Below, piece after piece: positions 23,834 to 31,159 of a stretch of DNA of 37,134 nucleotides. This DNA comes from an uncultured Bacilli bacterium. Lineage in GTDB: Bacteria > Bacillota_I > Bacilli_A > RF39 > UBA660. The stretch spans positions 1 through 37,134 of the forward strand of contig CAKOHG010000008.1 of assembly GCA_934085565.1 (NCBI GenBank), in the 5' to 3' direction. Position 1 is the first letter of the stretch; every line of letters starts with the position of its first letter. The notes below the pieces were generated by a model that worked only from the letters and a program-made list of their open reading frames with translations, searched no databases and was not told the DNA's origin. The translations under genes were made by a program, and so were the position numbers.

Positions 23834-25435
23834 TTATGATATTTGCACTTTTAATTTATAGATGCTGCCTCTTAAATTAACTAATAAATAAATATCAGAA
23901 GCATTCGTAATTTCTTTAGGAATTTCAAAAATCCATGTGTTGGCAAGATCTTTAGTACTGCGATTTATTAAGCTTACTTCTTTTTTAGTATCATTAATTG
24001 TATATTCTAGTTTTAGAAAATCACTAACAAAAGAAGACGTTCCTTTACGAGCTTTATAGTAATTCGTATAAGTGTCTAATTCAAAGTTACGATCTAAAAT
24101 AAGTAATGTGTTCTGACTATTTTTAGCCACAATTTTATTTTTTAAATCTTGGCAAATAGAATACACACAACTTTTATAAGTATATTCATAGGCATTTTTT
24201 AAAGATGCACTATTTAACTGAATTTTAACCATATTTAAACGAGTTTCTGAAAGAGCTAATGTTTGTCCAAATTCTAATGTCTTTTTCTCTGTCGTATCAA
24301 AGGCTTTATCATATTTCAAATTTACAGTTTTATAATTACTGGTAACACTTCCAATGGTAACATCTAAAGAATCTAAAATTTTAAGGGTAATCTTTTTATT
24401 TTGATCACCTTCGTTCATTTCATAAGTTAATACATAAGTGTTTTCTGAATTTGGTGGTATCTTAGTATCTCTGGCATAAGCTAAACCTAAATCAGGAAAA
24501 TCATCACTTTTATCTAAGGTTGCTCTTACTAATGATCCATTAACATCTGCTTGAAAATTTTCATAATCAAAAGTATTCTCAATATTTTTACTATTTGTAA
24601 TTTTAACCGCCACTGCTAAATAGATTTTACCTTTAGTAATGATATTTCCACCTTGATCCATATTAGTTAAGATAGAGTCAGTAACACTTACCGTTAAACC
24701 ATTATGATTTATCTTTTGTGTTTGATGATATTTTTTATTATATACATTAAAATTCAAATAAAGAAGTGTTCCAAAAATAACCCCTATAATAGAAACTAAA
24801 ATAGTAAAAACCACTTTGTTTTCCAATACATAATATTTAAATTCTCGAATAAATCTTCTTATTTTTCGTTCATAAAGATAAGCATTTTTACCAATTTCTA
24901 ATTCAAATTCTTCATTATCATAATCATCAATTTCTAGTTCTTTAGCATCTTCATCAAAGTTAAATTTTTTAATATTAAAGCCTATTCCTCTTAAAACAGT
25001 AATTATGAAAAAATAAAACTGAGGAACGTAAACCATGTAAGCAATATCACGATAACTCCTTACAACTTGCGCGGTAATTTCATTGGTTTCCATTTTTCCC
25101 ATTATGCCATGACACATGGTAAATAAGACAAATAAAAGTAAATAATATAACATTAAAAATAAATAAAATTTACTATTTTTCTTTTTTTGCCTCATTAAAA
25201 AGTAAACAGCTAAAACAAGTAGCAAAATAACGAGAATAGCTAAATACATAAAATAGTTAATATAACTTCCAGCAATATTAGTTAAGTTAGTATAATAATT
25301 AGCCTTTACATAATCACTAAAAAAAGAAGTAATAGCTCCCGTTTTAATAATTAAATAAACAAGGGGAATACATAATATTAAATGAATAATTTTAAAATGT
25401 TTAATCAAAAATGCATAAGGCTTACGAAGTACCAT
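23834..25435 (-). CDS. Polytopic membrane protein with C-terminal extracytoplasmic beta domains, unknown
   Basis: 533 residues. About four helices lie in the first 155 residues (near 15-33, 56-78, 90-110, 132-150), followed by an acidic cytoplasmic loop (FDEDAKELEIDDYDNEEFELEIG) and a fifth helix (about 210-230). The large outside C-terminal part (about 235-533) starts with a segment like DUF4352/telokin-like domains (GLTVSVTDSIL ... KGKIYLAVAVKITNS). Two cysteines (CVYSIC) may bond. AGAGGG precedes the ATG. It is flanked by the LysM gene's terminator and its own; role unknown. Confidence 0.75.
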   Translation of the reverse strand: MVLRKPYAFLIKHFKIIHLILCIPLVYLIIKTGAITSFFSDYVKANYYTNLTNIAGSYINYFMYLAILVILLLVLAVYFLMRQKKKNSKFYLFLMLYYLLLFVLFTMCHGIMGKMETNEITAQVVRSYRDIAYMVYVPQFYFFIITVLRGIGFNIKKFNFDEDAKELEIDDYDNEEFELEIGKNAYLYERKIRRFIREFKYYVLENKVVFTILVSIIGVIFGTLLYLNFNVYNKKYHQTQKINHNGLTVSVTDSILTNMDQGGNIITKGKIYLAVAVKITNSKNIENTFDYENFQADVNGSLVRATLDKSDDFPDLGLAYARDTKIPPNSENTYVLTYEMNEGDQNKKITLKILDSLDVTIGSVTSNYKTVNLKYDKAFDTTEKKTLEFGQTLALSETRLNMVKIQLNSASLKNAYEYTYKSCVYSICQDLKNKIVAKNSQNTLLILDRNFELDTYTNYYKARKGTSSFVSDFLKLEYTINDTKKEVSLINRSTKDLANTWIFEIPKEITNASDIYLLVNLRGSIYKLKVQIS

Positions 25436-25467
25436 TCTATCAACCCTCTTTCTTTATAATCATAACA

Positions 25468-25504
25468 TATAAAAAAAGAAAACTAAATATTTATCGTTTT
25501 CTTT
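25468..25504 (-). terminator. Terminator of the LysM gene
   Basis: Minus-strand perfect 9-bp stem AAAGAAAAC / GTTTTCTTT (25496-25504 with 25475-25483), 12-nt loop, then a run of T. Confidence 0.75.
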
Positions 25505-25521
25505 AAAAATGTAAATTCTAC

Positions 25522-25860
25522 CTATTTAGGTTGTACTAAAACCTGACCTTCATCTAAATAAATAATTCCATTATTTTTTAAAACATTTTCTGCACTTGTT
25601 TTAAATAAGCCGGCAACTAAATCAATCGTATCTCCCTCTTTAGTAATATAGTAGCTAAAACCACTTTTAGGAATTAATATTTCTTGATTGGGATAAATAT
25701 AGTCTTCCATAGATAAACCATTTAAGCCAGCTAGTAATTCAGGATTTATATTATATCTTCTGGAAATAGCATATATGGAATCTCCTTTTTCAACCGTATA
25801 ATAATTAAAATAATTTTGATTGTTTTTAGGTACAATTAAATTGTCTTTTCTTTGAAACAT
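25522..25860 (-). CDS. Two-LysM-domain protein without a signal peptide
   Basis: 112 residues. LysM 1 spans about 20-65 (YYTVEKGDSIYAISRRYNI ... NQEILIP), LysM 2 about 69-111 (YYITKEGDTIDLVAGLFKTS ... GQVLVQP). LysM binds N-acetylglucosamine polymers, usually peptidoglycan. No signal or membrane segment is visible, so export would need another route; cytoplasmic LysM proteins of this size also occur among spore-coat-like proteins. I chose ATG 25860, since AGGAG lies eight bases upstream; an in-frame GTG at 25869 is too close to that site. Confidence 0.85.
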   Translation of the reverse strand: MFQRKDNLIVPKNNQNYFNYYTVEKGDSIYAISRRYNINPELLAGLNGLSMEDYIYPNQEILIPKSGFSYYITKEGDTIDLVAGLFKTSAENVLKNNGIIYLDEGQVLVQPK

Positions 25861-25907
25861 CTTTACCACTCCTAATAGTAAAGTATGTATTTTAAAAAAT
25901 TTGGTTA

Positions 25908-27032
25908 TTACTTTTTTATAAAGATAACATTTTGATAATTAAAATTCCATTCAAAGTAACTCATGAGTAATACTTCCCCATAGAAAGGACTATTCATATA
26001 TAACTTATCTTCTTTTAAGTAATACACTGTATCATCTTTTTGACCTACAATCACTTTAGGACTTTCATTTAAGATTTTTTCTTTACCAAAAAGATTACTT
26101 TTATAAAGTCCATTATCTATTTGATACTCAAAAACGTTAAGTCCTGTGAAATAATAATCTTGAGTGGTTAATTTTGTCATCATTACTTTTTGAAAGCCAT
26201 TTTGATAAGTTAAACCTTTTTCATTGCTTTCCGCGATCAGTTTGATTTTTTTCTTTGATGGATTAATCGTCCATTCTTTTTTTTCGTGTTTATCAACTAA
26301 GTAAAGTTCCTTATCATATACTCCTAAAATGACACTATCAAAATAAATTTTTTCTTTTAACTGCCATTCTTCATAGCTGCCATCTTTCATATTTAAAATA
26401 TAAGCCGAAGTAAAATAATAGTTGTTTTCATAGCTTGGAATAAATAAGAAATTATCAACTTGGTAAAGTAGTTTAGGTTCATAAATATCATTAGTAAATA
26501 AATCAATGCTTTCTTTTTGTTCATTGTTTAAATGATAAAAGCCATGATAATTCCAAATATAATAATCTTGGTAATTGTAATCTTTAATAGTGATATTTTG
26601 ATAAGTATCATTAATTTCTTCTTTTCGAAAATAAGTAAAGTTATTTTTCATTTCTTCTGATACAAGCCGATAACTTATTTGTTCATTATTTTTAAGACAA
26701 AGAGGATAAAAGCGAAGTTTATTACTTGTTACTTTAATACAAGTTTCTTCTTCATTTGTGAATGTTTCGATATGCTTAATTAATTTTTTAGAAATAAAAT
26801 TTTGATTGGCTAAAGAAACTGTATAACTTAAATCATCTTTTGTTATTTTAAAATTGTAATAATCTTTATCTTTATCAAAATTTTCAATGATATGGTAATC
26901 ATCTTTAGTATACTCTATTTGATAGTTTTTCTTAAAGAAAAAAAGCCAAAATAGAAAAATTAAAAATAGAAAACTAATAATTAGAAAAACAATACGTCGT
27001 CTTACTTTAATGTTCTTCTTCAACATGAACAT
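25908..27032 (-). CDS. Membrane-anchored extracytoplasmic protein of unknown function
   Basis: About 374 residues. A very basic N-terminus (KKNIKVRRR) and one transmembrane helix (IVFLIISFLFLIFLFWLFFF) lead to a large outside domain rich in Tyr, Asn and Lys with repeated short beta segments (YIWNYHGFYHLN, LYLVDKHEKKEW, VYYLKEDKLYMN), which may be a beta-propeller-like fold. No family recognised. Start options ATG 27032 and 27026 both lie inside the end of the upstream gene, so the two genes are coupled. Confidence 0.7.
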   Translation of the reverse strand: MFMLKKNIKVRRRIVFLIISFLFLIFLFWLFFFKKNYQIEYTKDDYHIIENFDKDKDYYNFKITKDDLSYTVSLANQNFISKKLIKHIETFTNEEETCIKVTSNKLRFYPLCLKNNEQISYRLVSEEMKNNFTYFRKEEINDTYQNITIKDYNYQDYYIWNYHGFYHLNNEQKESIDLFTNDIYEPKLLYQVDNFLFIPSYENNYYFTSAYILNMKDGSYEEWQLKEKIYFDSVILGVYDKELYLVDKHEKKEWTINPSKKKIKLIAESNEKGLTYQNGFQKVMMTKLTTQDYYFTGLNVFEYQIDNGLYKSNLFGKEKILNESPKVIVGQKDDTVYYLKEDKLYMNSPFYGEVLLMSYFEWNFNYQNVIFIKK

Positions 27033-27447
27033 ACTTTCTTTTTTCAGCAATCATAAATTGAGAAATTTTAGTTTCTATTTCTACTAATGATGATTTGGAT
27101 AAGTTAGAAACAACAAGTTCTTCTTTAACGGTATCGATGACAACTTTTCCCCAAATAATACCTTCATAAACTTGCATATCATTATATAAATCAGGAGTAA
27201 TGCTACTAAAAGCAGAACCAAATAAAACTCTTTTTTGACCGATTAATAATCTTTTATCGGTTAAAGCTACTACGGCCGTTTGGAAAAAATCAAATGGGCT
27301 TTCATTTTTTTGACCGGCAAAAGCGTATAAAACGGTTTCATCAGGATTTACATGTTCATCAATAACTTTGGCGTTTTCTAAAAGGCGCCATGCGATGGTA
27401 CCTGGATACTTTCTTTTAAATTGTTTTACTAGTTCATAACACGTCAT
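27007..27447 (-). CDS. PH-like domain protein (bPH_2/YdbS-like family)
   Basis: 146 residues, cytoplasmic. The pattern VLYAFAGQK ... VVALTDKRLLIGQKRVLFG is the signature of bacterial pleckstrin-homology-like domains, followed by the amphipathic closing strands and a C-terminal helix (LVEIETKISQFMIAEKRKY). Such domains usually mediate protein or membrane contact; the partner is unknown. Its stop codon lies inside the next gene, so translation is coupled. The -10-like TGATAAAAT in the preceding terminator tail (about 27471-27479) may be its promoter. Confidence 0.75.
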   Translation of the reverse strand: MTCYELVKQFKRKYPGTIAWRLLENAKVIDEHVNPDETVLYAFAGQKNESPFDFFQTAVVALTDKRLLIGQKRVLFGSAFSSITPDLYNDMQVYEGIIWGKVVIDTVKEELVVSNLSKSSLVEIETKISQFMIAEKRKYVHVEEEH

Positions 27448-27474
27448 AAGATCAACTTCTTTCTATGCTTATTT

Positions 27475-27509
27475 TATCAAAAAAAAAAGAGAAAATCTAT
27501 TCCTCTTTT
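27475..27509 (-). terminator. Terminator of the Cys-rich repeat protein gene
   Basis: Minus-strand stem AAAAGAG / CTCTTTT (27503-27509 with 27485-27491), 11-nt loop, followed by a run of T. It overlaps the TAG stop codon. Confidence 0.75.
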
Positions 27510-29497
27510 GTGTTGCCAGTCCAAGTCCAACCATCCATTTCTTTTTCTTTACTCCAAATTGTTTCCGTTGTACTTGAGCCTTCTGTTTTCGTAGCTTTAA
27601 CACGGTCCGTTGTGCTAGATGATTTAACACATTGATTACCTGATTTTTTGTAGCCACTTGGACAACGATAAGATACAAAAGTGGTAACACTTGGCACAAT
27701 ACAACGATCGCCACTTAAAGTAGCTTTACTATTGGTACAATAATAGTAAGCTTCGGTTGTTGTTTTTCTATAACATTGTGTATTCTCGCCTTTGCCTTTT
27801 TTCAAATAACCTTCTGGACAAGAATAAGTATTTTCTTCATCTATTAAAATAGCTGATTCTGTTTTAAGACAACGATTATCTTTCGTTAACTCATAACCAT
27901 AAGAACAATACGCCGTTTGATTACCCGTTTTGGTAGCATTTTCGTATTTATAACAACTCGCATTATCTCCTGAACCTGTTTTACGATATCCAGTTGGACA
28001 AGTATAGCTTCCTTTAATATCTCTATAACTTGCGTCCTTAATCGTATAGCATTCTTTTTTATCACTTGTTAATTCATAATCACCTGTACAATATTTTTCA
28101 ATATAAGAATCATCGTAATGTTTACATGTACTTCCTGATAAAATATCGTCATCATCACAAACTTTAACATTTTTTCTAATATATTTTTTATAAACATTCT
28201 TTTTTGAATTTTCATCATAATAGTCAAATTCATAACGAATTTTTTCTGTCTCTAATCTATCGACATTAGTACTCTTAGAATATTTAACTTTACTATCAAA
28301 TAACCAATCACTTAATTCGGTTTTAGCCGCATAAGTCGTATAGCAAGAATGTTTAGTACTGTCTTTTTTACCCGTTAAACATTTAAAGGAGTAGTCTTTG
28401 GTTACGTAACATTCATCTCCGTTTATAAGCCTTCCTTTAGAACAGTAAGCTTTGGTGTCTTTATAATCGGTATTGGTTGTAAATAGGCAACGACCATTAC
28501 TTGGTGTACCACCATTTGGACAGCTATAAGTGTAACTTGTTTTATATTTTACGCTTGTTTCTTTAACACATTTACCGTTTTCTAAAGTATAGCCATTAGA
28601 ACATGTTAAAACATTTTCCTTAGTGGTAATAATTGGATCGGTATACTCATATTCTGCACGACTACTCTTGTAAGAAGCTTTGGTATTTTTTTCTGGTGTC
28701 ACCTTGTAAACTGGTGTAGCCGAGATAGTTTCTGCCGCTTTTTCACAGTAAGTTCCATTTAAAGTATAACCAGATGGACAACTATAAGTTTCATCTGTCG
28801 TAACGGTTCTTTGAAGTTCATAATACATTGTTTTATTATCTTTTTTTGTATCATCACTATCTTTTTGATCATCATCATTATTACTACTTGGATAAGTAAT
28901 ATTATAAGTAGCCGTTTGGGCTTCACCAGCACAACTTAAATAAACGGTCATTTCATAATCTTCTGAAGATTTTTTTGTCATTGAAACATAACTGTAATCA
29001 CGACTACAAACATTACCTTTTTTATCTTTTAATTCTTTAATAAGACTTCCTTTTACCATGTCATCTAAAGACATATCAATTTCATCTTCAACTAAAGAAG
29101 GTCTATTTTTTTCTGCTTTAAAATAAGTATAGGAAACTTCTTTCATTTTTTCCATGTTATCAGCAAATGATTTTCTATCAGATCCTAAGCGAATCTTAGT
29201 CACAGCAAAAATAACAATAAAAGCAATGAGTAAAAAGATACCAAATTTAATAAGAATAGATATGAAATCTGGTTTAAATCCTATTACCTTAGTTTTTTCT
29301 AAATTTTCTGTCTTTTCTAATTTTTGAGTTACTTCTTTTACCTTTTTTTCTTTTGGTTCTTTAGGTATCTTTTTTTCTCTTTTTTTTGTTTTTTCTTTTA
29401 CTTTATCTACTTTTTCTTTTAATTTAATATCATGAAAAAATTTATTACTTTTTTTCTCCTTTTTAACCTTTTTTACAGGCTCTTTCTCTTCGTACAT
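27497..29497 (-). CDS. Large Cys-rich repeat surface protein with a charged cytoplasmic tail
   Basis: 666 residues. Residues 1-70 are a Lys/Glu-rich cytoplasmic segment, 77-100 a transmembrane helix, and the remainder outside. From about 225 on there are roughly a dozen units of the form (S)C-P-x-G-Y-x(6-12)-C separated by Thr/Tyr-rich linkers (for example CPSGYTLNGTYC, CSNGYTLENGKC, CPNGGTPSNGRC, CPEGYLKKGKGENTQC, CPSGYKKSGNQC). This resembles EGF-like or stalk-forming Cys-repeat proteins. No enzymatic motif is seen. GAGGGGGAG precedes the ATG, and the promoter overlaps that of ssrA in the divergent direction. Confidence 0.75.
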   Translation of the reverse strand: MYEEKEPVKKVKKEKKSNKFFHDIKLKEKVDKVKEKTKKREKKIPKEPKEKKVKEVTQKLEKTENLEKTKVIGFKPDFISILIKFGIFLLIAFIVIFAVTKIRLGSDRKSFADNMEKMKEVSYTYFKAEKNRPSLVEDEIDMSLDDMVKGSLIKELKDKKGNVCSRDYSYVSMTKKSSEDYEMTVYLSCAGEAQTATYNITYPSSNNDDDQKDSDDTKKDNKTMYYELQRTVTTDETYSCPSGYTLNGTYCEKAAETISATPVYKVTPEKNTKASYKSSRAEYEYTDPIITTKENVLTCSNGYTLENGKCVKETSVKYKTSYTYSCPNGGTPSNGRCLFTTNTDYKDTKAYCSKGRLINGDECYVTKDYSFKCLTGKKDSTKHSCYTTYAAKTELSDWLFDSKVKYSKSTNVDRLETEKIRYEFDYYDENSKKNVYKKYIRKNVKVCDDDDILSGSTCKHYDDSYIEKYCTGDYELTSDKKECYTIKDASYRDIKGSYTCPTGYRKTGSGDNASCYKYENATKTGNQTAYCSYGYELTKDNRCLKTESAILIDEENTYSCPEGYLKKGKGENTQCYRKTTTEAYYYCTNSKATLSGDRCIVPSVTTFVSYRCPSGYKKSGNQCVKSSSTTDRVKATKTEGSSTTETIWSKEKEMDGWTWTGNTKEE

Positions 29498-29531
29498 ATT
29501 TACTCCCCCTCAAAAATATTTGATTATGCCT

Positions 29532-29560
29532 ATCATATCAATTTATCTTTTAAAATGCAA
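29532..29560 (-). promoter_or_regulatory. Promoter of the Cys-rich repeat protein gene
   Basis: Minus strand -35 TTGCAT at 29555-29560, 17-nt spacer ending TGA, -10 TATGAT at 29532-29537. It shares DNA with the ssrA promoter on the plus strand. Confidence 0.65.
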
Positions 29561-29576
29561 CATTTTATGTTATAAT
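29547..29576 (+). promoter_or_regulatory. Promoter of ssrA
   Basis: Plus strand -10 TATAAT at 29571-29576 with extended TGT just before; a weak -35 TTTTAA at about 29547-29552. Transcription would begin a few bases before the mature tmRNA at 29587. Confidence 0.6.
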
Positions 29577-29586
29577 GTGCTCACTT

Positions 29587-29960
29587 GGGGCAGTAATTGG
29601 TTTCGACCTGAATTACTTACTAAGATGGCAAGTAGTAGGCATACTATAAATGCACAACTTAAATTTAAATGACGAAAATAATTCGTTCTCTTCTTTTGGA
29701 GCTTTCGCTCCTGTAGCTGCCTAATTTAAGGTCATAGGAAGGCTTTTATTCATTTTCTCTTATAGGGTGTTTAAAGGTTCATATATATAAGATATATAAG
29801 TTTGTTTATTCTTAGATGAACTTACGAATTTAGATTAAGAATCGTATAAAATTTTGGTGTGTTGGATCCATGTTTTATATTAAATTAATTCCAACTAAAC
29901 TTGTAGATATTTTAGCAAAGGGTTTATGGGACAGGAGTTCAACTCTCCTCTGCTCCACCA
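29587..29960 (+). ncRNA. ssrA: Transfer-messenger RNA (tmRNA)
   Basis: 374 nt. The 5' GGGGCAG pairs with 3' CTGCTCC to give the acceptor stem (one G-U), and the 3' end encodes ACCA. The GGTTTCGACC near the start and GTTCAACTC near the end form the tRNA-like part. By alignment with the Bacillus resume site, the tag open frame starts at GAC 29671 and ends at TAA 29722-29724: DENNSFSSFGAFAPVAA after the alanine carried by the RNA. It rescues ribosomes stalled on broken messages, with SmpB (not in the window). The tag ends PVAA rather than the commoner ALAA. The tag frame contains a small hairpin GGAGC / GCTCC (29698-29711). Confidence 0.95.
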
Positions 29961-29973
29961 AATTAACTGATAC

Positions 29974-29998
29974 ACGAACTTTTATGGTTCGTTTTTTT
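29974..29998 (+). terminator. Terminator of ssrA
   Basis: Hairpin ACGAAC / GTTCGT (29974-29979 with 29987-29992), 7-nt loop, followed by seven T. Confidence 0.75.
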
Positions 29999-30072
29999 AT
30001 AAAATCAGCACTAAAATGTTCAAAACACATAATTTTTTAATATTTTAAAAAGAAATAATTAAGCAAATGATG

Positions 30073-30081
30073 TGTTATAAT
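30073..30081 (+). promoter_or_regulatory. Extended -10 promoter of the transglutaminase-like gene
   Basis: Plus strand TGTTATAAT with TATAAT at 30076-30081; no good -35. The leader is about 20 nt and carries GAGGAG. Confidence 0.5.
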
Positions 30082-30107
30082 ACCCTATATATGAGGAGTT
30101 GAGAATC

Positions 30108-30935
30108 ATGGACTTACTTTCAAGAATATTAGAGTGCCAAACCGATGAAGAAGCAGACGTTATAATAAAAGAAGAAATTGATAAAATGCAAAATAGTACA
30201 CAGCCAATAGAACAATTGGGCTTCTTAGATTATGGAAAATGTACCAGTTGTTATAAAGGCTTTATTCCACTTCATACCAGAATAAAGTATTCCAACATGG
30301 ACATAGAAGATTATGGGATGGAAAGTACAGATTTCTTTTATGAATTTGCTCATTTATTAAGAAAACATAAAATAAATAATAAAGGGGCTTTAATACATTA
30401 TATGGAATACTTTATTAATCAATATTTTGGATTTCCTGGAAAGTGTGATAGAGAAACCATTTTTTATTATAATGCTTGGAATTCTGCAGTTACAGATAAA
30501 GAATTTTTTGCTGCATTGAAAAATAATAAACTAGGCGATTTAAAAGGAAAAGGTGCCGCAGAGTGTACAGAACGTGGAGCTTTAGCACAACAATTACTAA
30601 GTTTATTTAAAACAGAGTCTTACTATTGTATAGGTCATATTGAGGTAGATAATATTCAAGAAGGACATTGCTTTAATATTGTTAAGAGAAAAAATGATTA
30701 TGCTTTATTAGATTATAGTGTTCCCGTTGAAGTTTATGATTCAAATGGAAAATTAAGAGCATACTATCCTTTTGTTGGTGAATTGTCTGAAGAAGAATTC
30801 TTAGAATTTACAAGTAATGGTGTTTTAAAAATATTTGACAATTACCAATATGTAGGAAGTACAAAAAAACGGACAGGTTCATCAAGAAAATATGTGGTAG
30901 GATCTTATACAATTGAAAAAGCTAAAAAAATGTAA
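30108..30935 (+). CDS. Cys-His-Asp protein, transglutaminase/papain-like fold (tentative)
   Basis: 275 residues, no signal peptide or membrane helix, so cytoplasmic. The order Cys153 (AAECTERGALAQQLL), His187 (EGHCFNIV) and Asp202 (ALLDYSVP) matches the triad layout of transglutaminase-like cysteine enzymes: Cys at a helix start, His on a strand, Asp on the next strand. Related folds also include arylamine N-acetyltransferases. N-terminal residues 1-110 include a second Cys pair (CTSC) and are of unknown type. The start ATG 30108 has GAGGAG nine bases upstream. Substrate unknown. It stands alone between the tmRNA terminator and fhs. Confidence 0.55.
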   Translation: MDLLSRILECQTDEEADVIIKEEIDKMQNSTQPIEQLGFLDYGKCTSCYKGFIPLHTRIKYSNMDIEDYGMESTDFFYEFAHLLRKHKINNKGALIHYMEYFINQYFGFPGKCDRETIFYYNAWNSAVTDKEFFAALKNNKLGDLKGKGAAECTERGALAQQLLSLFKTESYYCIGHIEVDNIQEGHCFNIVKRKNDYALLDYSVPVEVYDSNGKLRAYYPFVGELSEEEFLEFTSNGVLKIFDNYQYVGSTKKRTGSSRKYVVGSYTIEKAKKM

Positions 30936-31005
30936 TCAAATTCTCATACATTAAATAAAGTTAATTTAGAAACCAATGTTTCATAAAACGCTTATGAAAA
31001 TCAAC

Positions 31006-31040
31006 CAGTATTATATAGATGATTACTGTTTTATGTTTTA
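31006..31040 (+). terminator. Possible weak terminator
   Basis: Short hairpin CAGTA / TACTG followed by TTTTATGTTTTATT. The 224-nt gap 30936-31159 otherwise holds only the fhs promoter and an unexplained inverted repeat TTTCATAA / TTATGAAA near 30980-31000. Confidence 0.3.
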
Positions 31041-31109
31041 TTACAAATCATTAAATTAACTGAAATGTAAAATCTTTAAAGTAAAGAATTAATAAATATT
31101 GAACAAATT

Positions 31110-31138
31110 TTGACAAAATAAAATATTAATGATGTAAT
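31110..31138 (+). promoter_or_regulatory. Promoter of the fhs operon
   Basis: Plus strand consensus -35 TTGACA at 31110-31115, 17-nt spacer, -10 TGTAAT at 31133-31138. The leader is about 15 nt, leaving no room for a riboswitch. Confidence 0.65.
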
Positions 31139-31159
31139 ATAGTTATAGAAGGTGATTCT

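Noticed and set aside
27469..27714. Minus-strand open frame inside the Cys-rich protein gene
   Set aside because: It lies in another frame of a well-supported long gene and runs through its terminator; Lys-rich composition is a by-product.
29587..29960. tRNA-Ala gene at the 3' end of this region
   Set aside because: The GTTCAACTC arm and acceptor stem belong to the tRNA-like domain of tmRNA; no anticodon arm of normal length exists.
30980..31002. Inverted repeat TTTCATAA / TTATGAAA after the transglutaminase-like gene as a terminator
   Set aside because: It has no following T run; a weaker hairpin at 31006-31028 is a better, though still poor, candidate.
31139..31159. Folate-type riboswitch before fhs
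   Set aside because: The promoter at 31110-31138 leaves a leader of only about 15 nt.
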